From a virus: 23,450 nucleotides of DNA. Where the stretch lies: positions 1-23,450 of the IMG/VR virus record IMGVR_UViG_3300029448_000455. One strand, written 5' to 3'. Shown here in pieces: positions 8,071 through 15,809 of the stretch (the stretch's first letter is position 1; each line of letters starts with the position of its first letter). The translations under genes and the position numbers were made by a program. The notes beneath the pieces were generated by a model. The model was not told where the DNA came from. It made no database searches and saw only the letters and a program-made list of their open reading frames with translations.

Positions 8071-9056
8071 TATAATAAATTTCTTATGTTTCTAAAATTT
8101 TTACTCATGTTATTAAAATTTTGAGTCCTTTGATTTTGATTATAATTTGTATTTTGTTTCTTTAATTCTTGTTTTGGGTCAGGTGTTGAATTGTATGAAA
8201 TGATTTGACTTGCGCCGTAATCAGATTTGAATGGGTTTTTATCAACATCTAAACCTTTATAAACATTACCCATATCATCAGCTTTATCGCCTCTGCTTTG
8301 TTGCATAAATACAGGCTCATTTTGTTTAGTTTCTTCATTGTATCTAAAATCATAAGGGGTGTCTGCTTGGGCGTCTAAGTTTAATCCTTGTTGTCTTGCT
8401 AAGTCTTTTTCAAATTCTTGATTAGCTTGGACGTATTTTAGGTTTCCACCTTTGGCAAAAATAACTTTACCGTCAGGTGTTTTTTCAAGAACTCCGGCTT
8501 TTAATAAAGTATTAATGTCGTTCATTCTTCCAAGAGCTAGAGGTAATCCAAAAGGCGGAATAACACTTAATGCGCTTTTTAAAATATTTCCAGCACTATC
8601 AAATTGAAATCTACTAGGTATTTCCATTCCACCGGTTAATGATCCTAAGCCTAAATTCATAAAAGCATTTTGTTCAGGGCTAAATACACTACCTACACCC
8701 TGATAAACAGGATCAGGACTATCGCTTCTATCGTCGCTACTATCACCGGTTGCTTCTTGATTTATAGGAACACATTTACCTTGAAAAGCGTCGTAAGTCT
8801 CAACGCCAATAATACAACCGTTCGCATCAATGGTATCATCAGTAGTATCTTCAGCCGTAGTATCAAAAATTGGATTAGGAAATCTAGCGCTAGGGTCTAA
8901 ATCTCCGGCTTGTTCTTGCTCAGTTCTTAAATCAAATATAGGATTTCTATAATTACCAGCACTATTAGTATTAGATTGAGAAATATTATCGTTAAATTTA
9001 TTTATAATAGTTTGCCTAGCTGGAGACATTAAAAAAGGTGTAAAGTTTGTTGCCAT
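8070..9056 (-). CDS. Hypothetical virion-operon protein
   Basis: The 328-residue protein is not recognised. It is acidic and low-complexity over about 20-125, with a paired motif NPIFD at residues 38 and 61 and two cysteines in CIIGVETYDAFQGKC. A hydrophobic patch (SVIPPFGLPLALG) follows near 170, and the C-terminus is Asn/Gln-rich. It starts 2 bases after the portal stop codon, so it is co-translated with the portal. It could be an internal head or ejection protein; only position supports that. Confidence 0.5.
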   Translation of the reverse strand: MATNFTPFLMSPARQTIINKFNDNISQSNTNSAGNYRNPIFDLRTEQEQAGDLDPSARFPNPIFDTTAEDTTDDTIDANGCIIGVETYDAFQGKCVPINQEATGDSSDDRSDSPDPVYQGVGSVFSPEQNAFMNLGLGSLTGGMEIPSRFQFDSAGNILKSALSVIPPFGLPLALGRMNDINTLLKAGVLEKTPDGKVIFAKGGNLKYVQANQEFEKDLARQQGLNLDAQADTPYDFRYNEETKQNEPVFMQQSRGDKADDMGNVYKGLDVDKNPFKSDYGASQIISYNSTPDPKQELKKQNTNYNQNQRTQNFNNMSKNFRNIRNLL

Positions 9057-9058
9057 TG

Positions 9059-11041
9059 TTAATTATTTTTAAATATTTGTGCTACCAATTTATCTTTTTC
9101 TCTCGTATCTAAGTCTTCGTTACGAATAATATCGGAAGCTATTTTTTCCTCTTTAAGTTCTAGATCTTTTGCTTTGAATTGTGCGTCTTGTTGAAGTTTT
9201 TGTTTTTTCATAGCAAGTTCGACCTTATCTTTTTCTTGATTCATTTTTAATTCTGCTTGCGCTAAGTCTATTGCCGTTGGTTTTCTTGGTTTTGGTGGTG
9301 GGGGTGGAGACGTTTCGGGATTATTAAAGAATTTAGAGGTATCTTTAATACCAGCATTTTCTAAGTATCTCTCTAAGGCATTATAAATATTTTGATTATT
9401 TACAATATTCATACCACCATTTTTAAGTATTTTTTCTTGTACGTTTAGGACTCTTGTTAATACATCTAACCTTGAGTCTTGGCTTCCTGTTCCGAGTCCG
9501 ACTTGTATTCTAGCTGAATATCTATCGACCCATTCTCTAGGAGAAATATTTATAAACTTACCTCGTAGTCTGATAATTCTTTCTTTGTCTTGATGTAAGC
9601 AAACTAAACTAAGTATACCTTGAAACATTTGCTTAACACCTTCAGCAAAATTTCTAGCATACATTTCAATTCTTTGTGTTCCGGCTTGTTGCATGATGTT
9701 AGAACTTACAGCCGTTGTATGACTTTTGTTAATGGTGTCAGCATTCAAGCCCATTTGAACCTCACTAACCCCTGATCGAGCTTGTCTTATCTCGTCTATT
9801 TTTTTTATCATAGAGAGACCTTCGTTAATAAAGTTTGGAACTGTTAAAGGCTGAACTGCGCCAGCTTTACGACTTCTAATAACACCGCCAGCTCTTGAAA
9901 CTAAAAGATCATCAATATTGACCATGTTTTCCTCTACAACAAGTCTCGAGTTGTTCATTAAGTAGGTGTTGTTTAGGATTTGACGTAATAATGTTGACTT
10001 GATTGTTTGTATATCACCTATCAGGTCATACATACTCAAACCAAAAAATCTGTGAGGCATGGGAACACCCGTAACAGTTGCAAAAGGAACTACATTTACT
10101 TCTTCATTAGATAATATTTGATTACTATCATAACCGTTTCCAGCGACAGTAACTTTTCTCAGTTCAGCTATACCGTCGTCGTCCGTATCAATTTTAATAT
10201 AACATTCAGTAATAGTAACATGAGTCATTGACGGATCATTAACATCATTATCAAGACTAAAACCGGAGTCATCATAGCTCTGTCTTTGAGCTGTTTCGTC
10301 ATTATAAAATTCGTCGTGGGACTCAGGGAGAGCGTCTACTAAATCTCTATCATAACCCATAGAGATAAGTTCGCTTCGTGTTTTAAATATTCTTTGAGCT
10401 ATAAAAGTTGCATTTTCAATATTTGTAGCGTTGCGGTCAACCAACATATGCTCGGGAGCTACATTTTCAATTTTTATTCGACCAAGTGTTTTTACTCTTT
10501 TAACTTTGACATCATAATTTTGTGTTTCTAAGCCTTCGTCGTTAATCTTGGTATCGGTTATTTCTATTTCGTTGTCATAGAGTAGAGCTTGATACTCTTC
10601 TTCGTTTAAATTTTTATATTCTTCTTTTTGTTGCGCCTTGTCTTCATGCCAATAGAATTTAACAAAACCATTTTTAGAAATCAGAGCGTCTTTAAAAAGT
10701 GTATGGAGTATTTCATAGCCGTTATTATCTTCATGAAAGATAAAATTACAGTAATCGGAAGCTTGCTCGCTATACTCTACGTCTTCCGGTTGTTGAGGAT
10801 CAAAACGAACAATACTATCACCTTGAGTAAAGACTCTCATAAGGCTAGGCATGATTGCCTCTACACATTCTAAGATATCTTGAGATACTACTTGTGATTG
10901 ACCTTCTTCTTCGTTGCCTAAAGGTTTTCCAAGATAAAATTTTAATCCTTCTTTACGGTGATTAGATAATTCACCTGAATAGAAGCCTAAACTTGTAGCT
11001 ATTTTCTGTGATACTATAGTTCTTAATCTGTCTTCGTTCAT
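9059..11041 (-). CDS. Portal protein (P22/SU10 type)
   Basis: The 660-residue protein is in the size range of podovirus portals. Family-like segments include GQSQVVSQDILECVEAIMPSL, the clip/stem region around VPMPHRFFGLSMYDLIGDIQ, and SGVSEVQMGLNADTINK. A long charged C-terminal coiled coil (about 570-650) follows a poly-Pro stretch at about 574-580. Twelve copies form the DNA channel at the capsid vertex and dock the terminase. An AAGAGGA site precedes the ATG. The gene sits in the canonical terL-portal-scaffold-capsid order. Confidence 0.9.
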   Translation of the reverse strand: MNEDRLRTIVSQKIATSLGFYSGELSNHRKEGLKFYLGKPLGNEEEGQSQVVSQDILECVEAIMPSLMRVFTQGDSIVRFDPQQPEDVEYSEQASDYCNFIFHEDNNGYEILHTLFKDALISKNGFVKFYWHEDKAQQKEEYKNLNEEEYQALLYDNEIEITDTKINDEGLETQNYDVKVKRVKTLGRIKIENVAPEHMLVDRNATNIENATFIAQRIFKTRSELISMGYDRDLVDALPESHDEFYNDETAQRQSYDDSGFSLDNDVNDPSMTHVTITECYIKIDTDDDGIAELRKVTVAGNGYDSNQILSNEEVNVVPFATVTGVPMPHRFFGLSMYDLIGDIQTIKSTLLRQILNNTYLMNNSRLVVEENMVNIDDLLVSRAGGVIRSRKAGAVQPLTVPNFINEGLSMIKKIDEIRQARSGVSEVQMGLNADTINKSHTTAVSSNIMQQAGTQRIEMYARNFAEGVKQMFQGILSLVCLHQDKERIIRLRGKFINISPREWVDRYSARIQVGLGTGSQDSRLDVLTRVLNVQEKILKNGGMNIVNNQNIYNALERYLENAGIKDTSKFFNNPETSPPPPPKPRKPTAIDLAQAELKMNQEKDKVELAMKKQKLQQDAQFKAKDLELKEEKIASDIIRNEDLDTREKDKLVAQIFKNN

Positions 11042-11056
11042 AATTCCTCTTAATTT

Positions 11057-12328
11057 TTATACAATAGATAAATTGGGGTAATCGAGTTTCTTCGCCCAAC
11101 TTTTATTAGAATTTAATCCTGTTAAAGCGTATCTCATACAATCTGAAGCGTGAGAATACATATTATGCTCCGGTCTTTCGGTGCTTAATCCTTTGTTATC
11201 AATAGCCCAACGATATTGTCTCAAAGCGGATATACCTTTTCTTGTTTTATCTTCGTCAAACCAACATTTATCAAGTTGCATTCTGACCGTATTAATGCCG
11301 TCAATAATTTTTAGTCTTGGTAAGAGTTCAACCGGCATTCCCAAGCTGAGAGCTATTTCATATCGAGATTTTCCTGTGCCTAGTTCTCTAGTTTGACCGT
11401 CAAAAGGAAAATAAACTCGACTGACGTTATAATCTTTGTCTTGAATGATTTGATGATAGAAGCCTATACTTTGACCACTATTCTCGTAGTAGTCTATAAA
11501 GTGATAAGCAGTTCCAACAATCTGAACAAACCATAAAGTACATAGATCACTCATACCTAAGTCAAAAAAGACTGACGTTGGATAGATTGGGTCGTAAGGG
11601 ACTTTCGTAATTCTTTTTTCTTCGTCAATTTTTTCAAATTGCTCTGCGTATATAGAGCCTATGGCGTTCGCTTCGAAACTACATTCCATTTCAGCCTGAT
11701 AGACTTGAGGGGGAAGCATTTTTTTAATCTCTTCTAGTTCTGACTCCGGTAATACCTTACATTCACTAGCTTTAAATATACCGGTAAACCATTTATCAGG
11801 GTCGCTCTTACCCATTTGGTAAAGCTCGTAGAGACTATTAGCCATTCCCTTTGAAGTACCACTAAAAATTATTCTTCCGTCTCTATCAGCGATACAAGGT
11901 CTTAAAATCTCATAAAAAAAAGAAATAGGAATATCTTGCATTTCGTCAACGCATATCTCGTCGGCATAAATACCTCTAATATTGTTGCCACGCTCTGCGG
12001 ATAGTAGCTGTATGGTAGCTCCATTAGGAAAAAGTATCTTTAGTTCACTATGATTAACCTCTATGTTTGGAATAACTGACGTATAGTGAATAAAATACTC
12101 CCAAGATATCTTTTTAGCTTGGGAAAATGTACCCGTTATAAAAAAACAATGGGGTCTTGGTAGAGGACAAGTCAAAGCGGTCTTAATTAGCTGGTTTACT
12201 AACAAGACGGTCTTCCCAAAACGCCTCATACAGATAATAACGTTAAATCTTTTTAATTTTTTATGTATTTCAAGCTGGTGTTTACGAGGCTTATACGGAA
12301 TTACTACTTTATTCGGGGATCGGGTCAT
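11057..12328 (-). CDS. terL: Terminase large subunit
   Basis: This 423-residue DNA-packaging motor has its signature residues visible. The Walker A-like CMRRFGKT is at 33-40, Walker B ICVDEMQD at about 125-132 (D128, E129), and the coupling motif SGTS at 156-159. The RNase H-fold nuclease acidic residues are D256 (FFDLG), D310 (YFPFDG) and D396 (HASD). The ATPase drives DNA into the prohead and the nuclease cuts concatemers. It overlaps the preceding small gene by 20 bases. The terS gene lies upstream across a non-coding gap. Confidence 0.95.
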   Translation of the reverse strand: MTRSPNKVVIPYKPRKHQLEIHKKLKRFNVIICMRRFGKTVLLVNQLIKTALTCPLPRPHCFFITGTFSQAKKISWEYFIHYTSVIPNIEVNHSELKILFPNGATIQLLSAERGNNIRGIYADEICVDEMQDIPISFFYEILRPCIADRDGRIIFSGTSKGMANSLYELYQMGKSDPDKWFTGIFKASECKVLPESELEEIKKMLPPQVYQAEMECSFEANAIGSIYAEQFEKIDEEKRITKVPYDPIYPTSVFFDLGMSDLCTLWFVQIVGTAYHFIDYYENSGQSIGFYHQIIQDKDYNVSRVYFPFDGQTRELGTGKSRYEIALSLGMPVELLPRLKIIDGINTVRMQLDKCWFDEDKTRKGISALRQYRWAIDNKGLSTERPEHNMYSHASDCMRYALTGLNSNKSWAKKLDYPNLSIV

Positions 12329-12506
12329 AAGTTTTTTTCTTTTCCCCGTTTAATAAATCTTGCATTCTCCCGACAACGCTTGCTTTTGCAATTCCTCTAC
12401 CTTCGTCTCCATTGACTTGCGTTTTGTCGTTCATTTCTTTGACAAATTGAGCAAAAATATCCGTAGAGACTTTTTTTTTCGAGTTTTTTTTATTGGTTTT
12501 TTTCAT
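12309..12506 (-). CDS. Small basic protein preceding terL
   Basis: A 65-residue reading starts at MKKTNKKNSKKK (ATG 12504-12506). A longer start at 12554 (MGSSYILL), behind a GAGG 11 bases upstream, is the alternative. The N-terminus is extremely lysine-rich, followed by DIFAQFVKEMNDKTQ and GIAKASVVGRMQDLLNG. The Lys-rich start suggests nucleic-acid binding. The terL start lies inside its end, so the two are translated together. No family is recognised. Confidence 0.55.
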   Translation of the reverse strand: MKKTNKKNSKKKVSTDIFAQFVKEMNDKTQVNGDEGRGIAKASVVGRMQDLLNGEKKKTYDPIPE

Positions 12507-12906
12507 AATTTGAAATTTCGTTGAAACTTTTAGTAGGATATAACTAGAACCCATTGACAATGCCTCGAGGTCTCGGGGGGTGCATACCATATATAGTATG
12601 CTTATTGCAAGTAATATTTTATTACAAAAAAAGCCTTATTTATAGCCGTTATTTTTTGTTGCATAATAACCATTATAAGAACGTTTTTGACCCACTACAT
12701 ATAGATCCCATAAAGGCTTGGTGGAAATGTATCTCTAGGACGTATACTTTTTAACTATATCAACGATTCTAGAGCATATATTCTTTAAAACATTAAACAT
12801 ATATTCTAATATTTCAAGGCATTTTATATATAATTTCAATATAATTGAAGGCTCACTACATACACAATCATAACTATATTGATTGCATACTTTACAGATT
12901 GTCATA
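12507..12906. other. Non-coding gap between small membrane gene and terL block
   Basis: About 400 A+T-rich bases have no credible gene. They hold a near-perfect 20-bp palindrome (12582-12601), a small dyad GTAAT-ATTTT-ATTAC (12611-12625) next to an A-tract, and two of the spaced GATTG motifs (12881, 12897). An interrupted tail of ATAT-rich sequence fills the rest. Because it separates terS from terL within a co-directional block, it is a reasonable place for a packaging site or a second late promoter. Neither is proven by sequence. Confidence 0.5.
12582..12601. promoter_or_regulatory. Near-perfect 20-bp palindrome, possible operator
   Basis: GCATACCATA followed by TATAGTATGC forms a dyad with one mismatched pair out of ten. 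It lies just upstream of the small gene that leads into terL. The ATACTATATAT core on the minus strand could also act as a -10 region. An operator or promoter role is inferred. Confidence 0.4.
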
Positions 12907-13011
12907 CTAAACTGATTGTATTACTACAATGATTGCTAATACGATTACACCTACTGTTATAGTCTTACCCTTCTTGTTAAGACCATTCCATTTATCTTTT
13001 AAGTAATTCAT
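12907..13011 (-). CDS. 34-residue single-pass membrane protein
   Basis: The ATG overlaps the terS stop codon (TAATGA), so the gene is translationally coupled. A charged N-terminus (MNYLKDKWNGLNKKGK) is followed by one hydrophobic segment at about 17-32 (TITVGVIVLAIIVVIQ). The basic side before the segment predicts a cytoplasmic N-terminus. It is far too short for a classical holin, but a minimal membrane-active role is possible. The function is unknown. Confidence 0.65.
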   Translation of the reverse strand: MNYLKDKWNGLNKKGKTITVGVIVLAIIVVIQSV

Positions 13012-13508
13012 TATCTCTCCCATTCTACTACTATCTTTGTATCTCCGTTGGAGTTTGTTTGTATTGCCATTCTATCTTTATCACTACCGTAGAGTTTGCC
13101 GGATATCTTGGACGCTACAAAATGTTTATGCTTCATATAACTTTCTATTAACTTCATTCTTCCAAGCTTAATATCTTTAGTCTTACTTTCCTTTAACAAG
13201 TCTTCAAACATTTCGTCTAGCTCTGTCAGAGTAAAGTCAACGCCTAAACTTCTAGCTTGTAAGTAATCGTCGTGTAGTTTGCCGGTCTTGTCTCTATCTA
13301 AATAGTTTCTAAATGTTCTCCAGCTTATGCCAACTTTAACTAATGCGTCTTTAACCTTGAGTCCGTCAGATATTAAATCTAATACTTCTCTAATCTGTGT
13401 AGTAGAGTATTTGAGTCCTATCTTGTTAGCGTTCTTTTTGATTAATTTAGTGGATTGTTCCGCCGGTTTGGTCGTAGACGTCTTTGTTTGTTTCATAATT
13501 GTATTCAT
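13011..13508 (-). CDS. terS: Terminase small subunit
   Basis: The 165-residue protein has a helix-turn-helix at about 45-72 (GLKVKDALVKVGISWRTFRNYL). An oligomerisation helix region follows, and the C-terminal segment R-x-K-L-I-E-S-Y-M-K-H-K-H-F-V-A-S-K-I leads into YGSDKD. That last pattern is the hallmark of Sf6-like small terminases, which recognise the packaging site and load TerL. The basic Lys/Thr-rich N-terminus is poorly defined, and ATGs at 13508 and 13496 are both possible. The annotated start overlaps the upstream gene by 62 bases, so a shorter N-terminus is possible. Confidence 0.8.
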   Translation of the reverse strand: MNTIMKQTKTSTTKPAEQSTKLIKKNANKIGLKYSTTQIREVLDLISDGLKVKDALVKVGISWRTFRNYLDRDKTGKLHDDYLQARSLGVDFTLTELDEMFEDLLKESKTKDIKLGRMKLIESYMKHKHFVASKISGKLYGSDKDRMAIQTNSNGDTKIVVEWER

Positions 13509-13641
13509 TTGCTATTGCTTCTATAAAGTCTTCAGCGCTTTTCTTACTGTTAAAGTTTGTCAATACTGAGAAAATAATACTAAATGTGCCGTCTTTGTTT
13601 TCAAGTATCACAAAATGATTTGGTAAGTCTTCTAATTGCAT
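13447..13641 (-). CDS. Small hypothetical protein upstream of terS
   Basis: A 64-residue protein (begins MQLEDLPNHFVILENKDGTFSI) with a short beta-like half and a helical patch SAEDFIEAIANEYNYE. Its 3' end overlaps the terS start by up to 62 bases in another frame. No strong ribosome-binding site is visible. It is probably a real small phage gene because the reading is compact and fills the space between neighbours. The function is unknown. Confidence 0.5.
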   Translation of the reverse strand: MQLEDLPNHFVILENKDGTFSIIFSVLTNFNSKKSAEDFIEAIANEYNYETNKDVYDQTGGTIH

Positions 13642-13656
13642 GGTTAAATAAATTGT

Positions 13657-13917
13657 CTAATAAGTCCGGCTTATAATAAACCTTTCGCTGTATAATTTTT
13701 TTTTTACTTGGAATTTTTTGTATAATCTAATTAATGATAGTGGCTCGATATCCATGATATCACATATCGTTATCAAGTCTTCATTATCTCTATTAAACCA
13801 AGCCTGAGCCTGAGCCTTAGTTTGAAAGTTATAATGTGGATCACCTGATAAACCTAAAGCGTCTTTTAACGCTTGATTTATTATGGCTACATAGAGACTA
13901 ATTTCGGGTATCTGCAT
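13657..13917 (-). CDS. Small conserved-looking phage protein
   Basis: The 86-residue protein has an excellent GGGGAG ribosome-binding site before its ATG. The pattern ALGLSGD followed by AQAWFNRDNEDLITICDIMDIEPLSLIRLYK resembles short proteins common in alphaproteobacterial phages and prophages (A..W....ED...C...G.DP..VR), whose function is not known. It is predicted helical and cytoplasmic. The following gap (13918-14018) carries a small dyad GTCGT-AATTC-ACGAC and a TATAGT box that might form a promoter for this gene. Confidence 0.65.
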   Translation of the reverse strand: MQIPEISLYVAIINQALKDALGLSGDPHYNFQTKAQAQAWFNRDNEDLITICDIMDIEPLSLIRLYKKFQVKKKLYSERFIISRTY

Positions 13918-14018
13918 ATTTTTTTTCTCCCCGAATAATGGTCGTAATTCACGACTATAGTAAATAATAACATATAACTAACATCATTATTATGAACGTA
14001 ATGTGAACAATGTTATAA

Positions 14019-14519
14019 TTATTCAATGACTCCGTTGCTCCAATAATCATTAAGAATAAATATAGCTCGTCTAAAACTTTCTATTTTTCTTTTTGCTGGT
14101 AAATTTTCTATCAATACTTGATAAAGAATTGGAACATATTTACTGATATATTTGTTTGTCTTCCATAGTTTATTTTGAGCGTCCATGACCCCTGTATTTG
14201 TTGCGTCTATATCTGAAGGTATATGGTCTTTATCTAATAAAGCTGTTACTTTTGGCGTATAACAAGCTTTATGCCATAACTTTTGATATTTGAGTCCGGT
14301 TGCATATAGTTCACCATTTAATGAATTATCTTCGGGATAGAGTAATTGTCTTGAAAAATACCAATGCAAGATATCAGTATATTTAAGTTGCAATCTTTTA
14401 GGTTCTCTAGCTTGCTCGACATATTCTACTTCCAAGCCGTCCGGCTCTCTATAAAATTTACCGTTATCTCCTTTTACAATAGATTGACCGCCAAAATCGG
14501 ATATCTTAGATTTACCCAT
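14019..14519 (-). CDS. Hypothetical early-region protein
   Basis: The 166-residue protein is not recognised. The N-terminal part (GGQSIVKGDNGKFYREPDG) looks beta-rich, and the middle contains LQLKYTDILHWYFSRQLLYPED. The C-terminal half is helical, with aromatic and basic residues. It overlaps the preceding gene by 8 bases. Its place among replication-linked genes hints at a DNA-related or regulatory role, but no motif supports that. Confidence 0.6.
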   Translation of the reverse strand: MGKSKISDFGGQSIVKGDNGKFYREPDGLEVEYVEQAREPKRLQLKYTDILHWYFSRQLLYPEDNSLNGELYATGLKYQKLWHKACYTPKVTALLDKDHIPSDIDATNTGVMDAQNKLWKTNKYISKYVPILYQVLIENLPAKRKIESFRRAIFILNDYWSNGVIE

Positions 14520-14721
14520 ATTTATTATATTGCTCTAAATAAACCAAAATTTTCTTCATGTTGTGGCTAATATCTTTCATTGAAGTTATAATCATTTGCT
14601 GTTCTTCTTCAGTTAATATTTCCCAATAATCATCATAAACTTTTAGTGTTTCAACTCTTGCTTCCTTCATTGATTTTAATAATCTTTTTAACAACAAAAA
14701 CTCATAAGGTATTACTTTCAT
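14512..14721 (-). CDS. Small coiled-coil hypothetical protein
   Basis: A 69-residue, almost wholly helical protein (LLLKRLLKSMKEARVETLKVYDD, then EEEQQMIITSMKDISHNMKKIL). The helical amphipathic pattern suggests a dimer or a small accessory factor. Its end overlaps the next gene by 8 bases, and its start is 7 bases past the preceding stop. No family is recognised. Confidence 0.55.
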   Translation of the reverse strand: MKVIPYEFLLLKRLLKSMKEARVETLKVYDDYWEILTEEEQQMIITSMKDISHNMKKILVYLEQYNKYG

Positions 14722-14728
14722 TTATTAC

Positions 14729-15118
14729 TTATTTTTTTAACCAATTACCCCAAATTCTTTTACTTCGGTTGTAATAAATAATATCTGTATTGATGTCTCT
14801 TGAATTTTTAATATACATTTCGTAGACGATATCCCTAACAGTGGATCTGTTTAGACCATAAATCTTTGCGATTTCATTAAATGTTTTTTGATAAATACAA
14901 ATTTTTTTAAATAAATCTATATTCCTTTTGACTTTGCAAGTATTTTTACAATGTTTTTTATAATTAGTTTCAACAATCTGAACTTTATTTTTACGCAAAG
15001 TCCAATAAAATCTAGACCTACCGAGTGGACTACGAGTTAATTTTGCCAAATTGTTTCTCACATCTATTAATTCGTTCTGAACTATAAGCCGGCAACCAAC
15101 GACCCATTCTTTTTGCAA
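14729..15118 (-). CDS. Helix-turn-helix protein, possible regulator
   Basis: The reading from ATG 15118 is 129 residues long and overlaps the replication gene by 89 bases. A later GTG or TTG start near 15046-15058 would remove most of the overlap. The clear feature is a resolvase-like helix-turn-helix at about 78-100 (TFNEIAKIYGLNRSTVRDIVYEMY), with a basic, Cys-containing stretch before it (KKHCKNTCKVKRN). It probably binds DNA and may control the late block that begins just beyond. The target is unknown. Confidence 0.6.
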   Translation of the reverse strand: MQKEWVVGCRLIVQNELIDVRNNLAKLTRSPLGRSRFYWTLRKNKVQIVETNYKKHCKNTCKVKRNIDLFKKICIYQKTFNEIAKIYGLNRSTVRDIVYEMYIKNSRDINTDIIYYNRSKRIWGNWLKK

Positions 15119-15809
15119 ATTCCCAATCTTGCCTATCTAATTCTTTTTGATCTTTTTCTGTAATTATTTCTTCAGTTTCAACTACTTGGTCTAAATAACA
15201 TTCTGCGTTTAACCATGTGGCTGGGTGTTTTGAATACTTTGCGTTTTTATCACAATGTTGATTATATAAATCTTGTAGTATTAGAGGTTTGTTTTTCCAT
15301 TCGTCGGATAATTTGTTAAATGATTTTCTAGCTTGACCAACACCAATTTTATTTTTTATGTCTTTCCAAAATAACTCAAAACCAATCGGGTGAGGCTTAT
15401 TTATATTAGAAGAAGAAGAAGATGAAGAGGAAGAAGAAGAAGAAGAGAGAGCCTTCCTTGAGCTTACCTTGAGCTTACCTAAAGGCGACCTAGAGCTAAC
15501 CTCTATTCTATTCTTTTGTCTTTCACTATTAATTTTATATGTTTCTATTTGTTCTAATAAACCTTTATGATGATAATGATCTTCTTTTAAGATAAAAAAT
15601 TTATTTAAAACATATTTAACATTTACATTATCTAAATCAGTCTTAATAAATCTTGTAATAGTATTTTTATCGAGTCCTGTTTCTCTTTCGCACCAATATT
15701 TATTCATTAAACGAAAGTAAATACCCAGTTCTTCATTATTTAATTCCATAGTTATTGCTAATTCGTTTGAGGCATAACACTTAAAAAATGGTAGATCCAT
15801 TGAACTCAT
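15030..15809 (-). CDS. Phage replication protein, DUF1376/lambda-O-like
   Basis: The 259-residue protein has an N-terminal DUF1376/YdaU-type domain (about 1-95: LPFFKCYASNEL, ELGIYFRLMNKYWCE). A linker (about 98-134) ends in thirteen consecutive serines. The C-terminal domain (about 138-259) contains FELFWKDIKNKIGVGQARKSF and HPATWLNAECYLDQ, the usual ending of phage primosome or helicase-loading proteins. In lambda O the origin lies inside the gene; here the linker DNA carries an 11-bp repeat array. The start overlaps the preceding stop as ATGA. The role in replication initiation is inferred from family resemblance. Confidence 0.75.
   Translation of the reverse strand: MSSMDLPFFKCYASNELAITMELNNEELGIYFRLMNKYWCERETGLDKNTITRFIKTDLDNVNVKYVLNKFFILKEDHYHHKGLLEQIETYKINSERQKNRIEVSSRSPLGKLKVSSRKALSSSSSSSSSSSSSNINKPHPIGFELFWKDIKNKIGVGQARKSFNKLSDEWKNKPLILQDLYNQHCDKNAKYSKHPATWLNAECYLDQVVETEEIITEKDQKELDRQDWEFAKRMGRWLPAYSSERINRCEKQFGKINS
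15408..15451. repeat. GAA/TTC triplet homopurine tract (poly-Ser codons)
   Basis: Forty-four bases are all purines on the plus strand except one T at 15423, mostly tandem AGA/GAA triplets. They encode the 13-Ser run of the replication protein. Such tracts can slip in length or form triplex or easily opened DNA. Its position beside the 11-bp repeats recalls the unwinding region of phage origins, though its strands are not especially A+T-rich. Confidence 0.85.
15456..15510. repeat. Five 11-bp tandem units, candidate origin iterons
   Basis: Units begin at 15456, 15467, 15478, 15489 and 15500. The first two are identical (CCTTGAGCTTA), the fourth matches 9 of 11, and the third and fifth 6 of 11. 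Because 11 is not a multiple of 3, the units fall in different codon frames, so the repetition is kept at DNA level rather than protein level. The helical-turn spacing and location inside an O-like gene support an origin of replication. Confidence 0.65.

Noticed and set aside
12554-12754. Plus-strand 66-codon reading in the gap upstream of terL
   Set aside because: Low-complexity Tyr/Ile-rich translation, no ribosome-binding site, opposite to its neighbours and overlapping the regulatory palindrome.
12700-12760. A second tRNA in the non-coding gap
   Set aside because: No consistent acceptor, anticodon and T arms could be formed on either strand.
15408-15510. CRISPR-like array
   Set aside because: The repeat units are contiguous triplets and 11-mers within a coding gene, with no spacers and no cas genes nearby.
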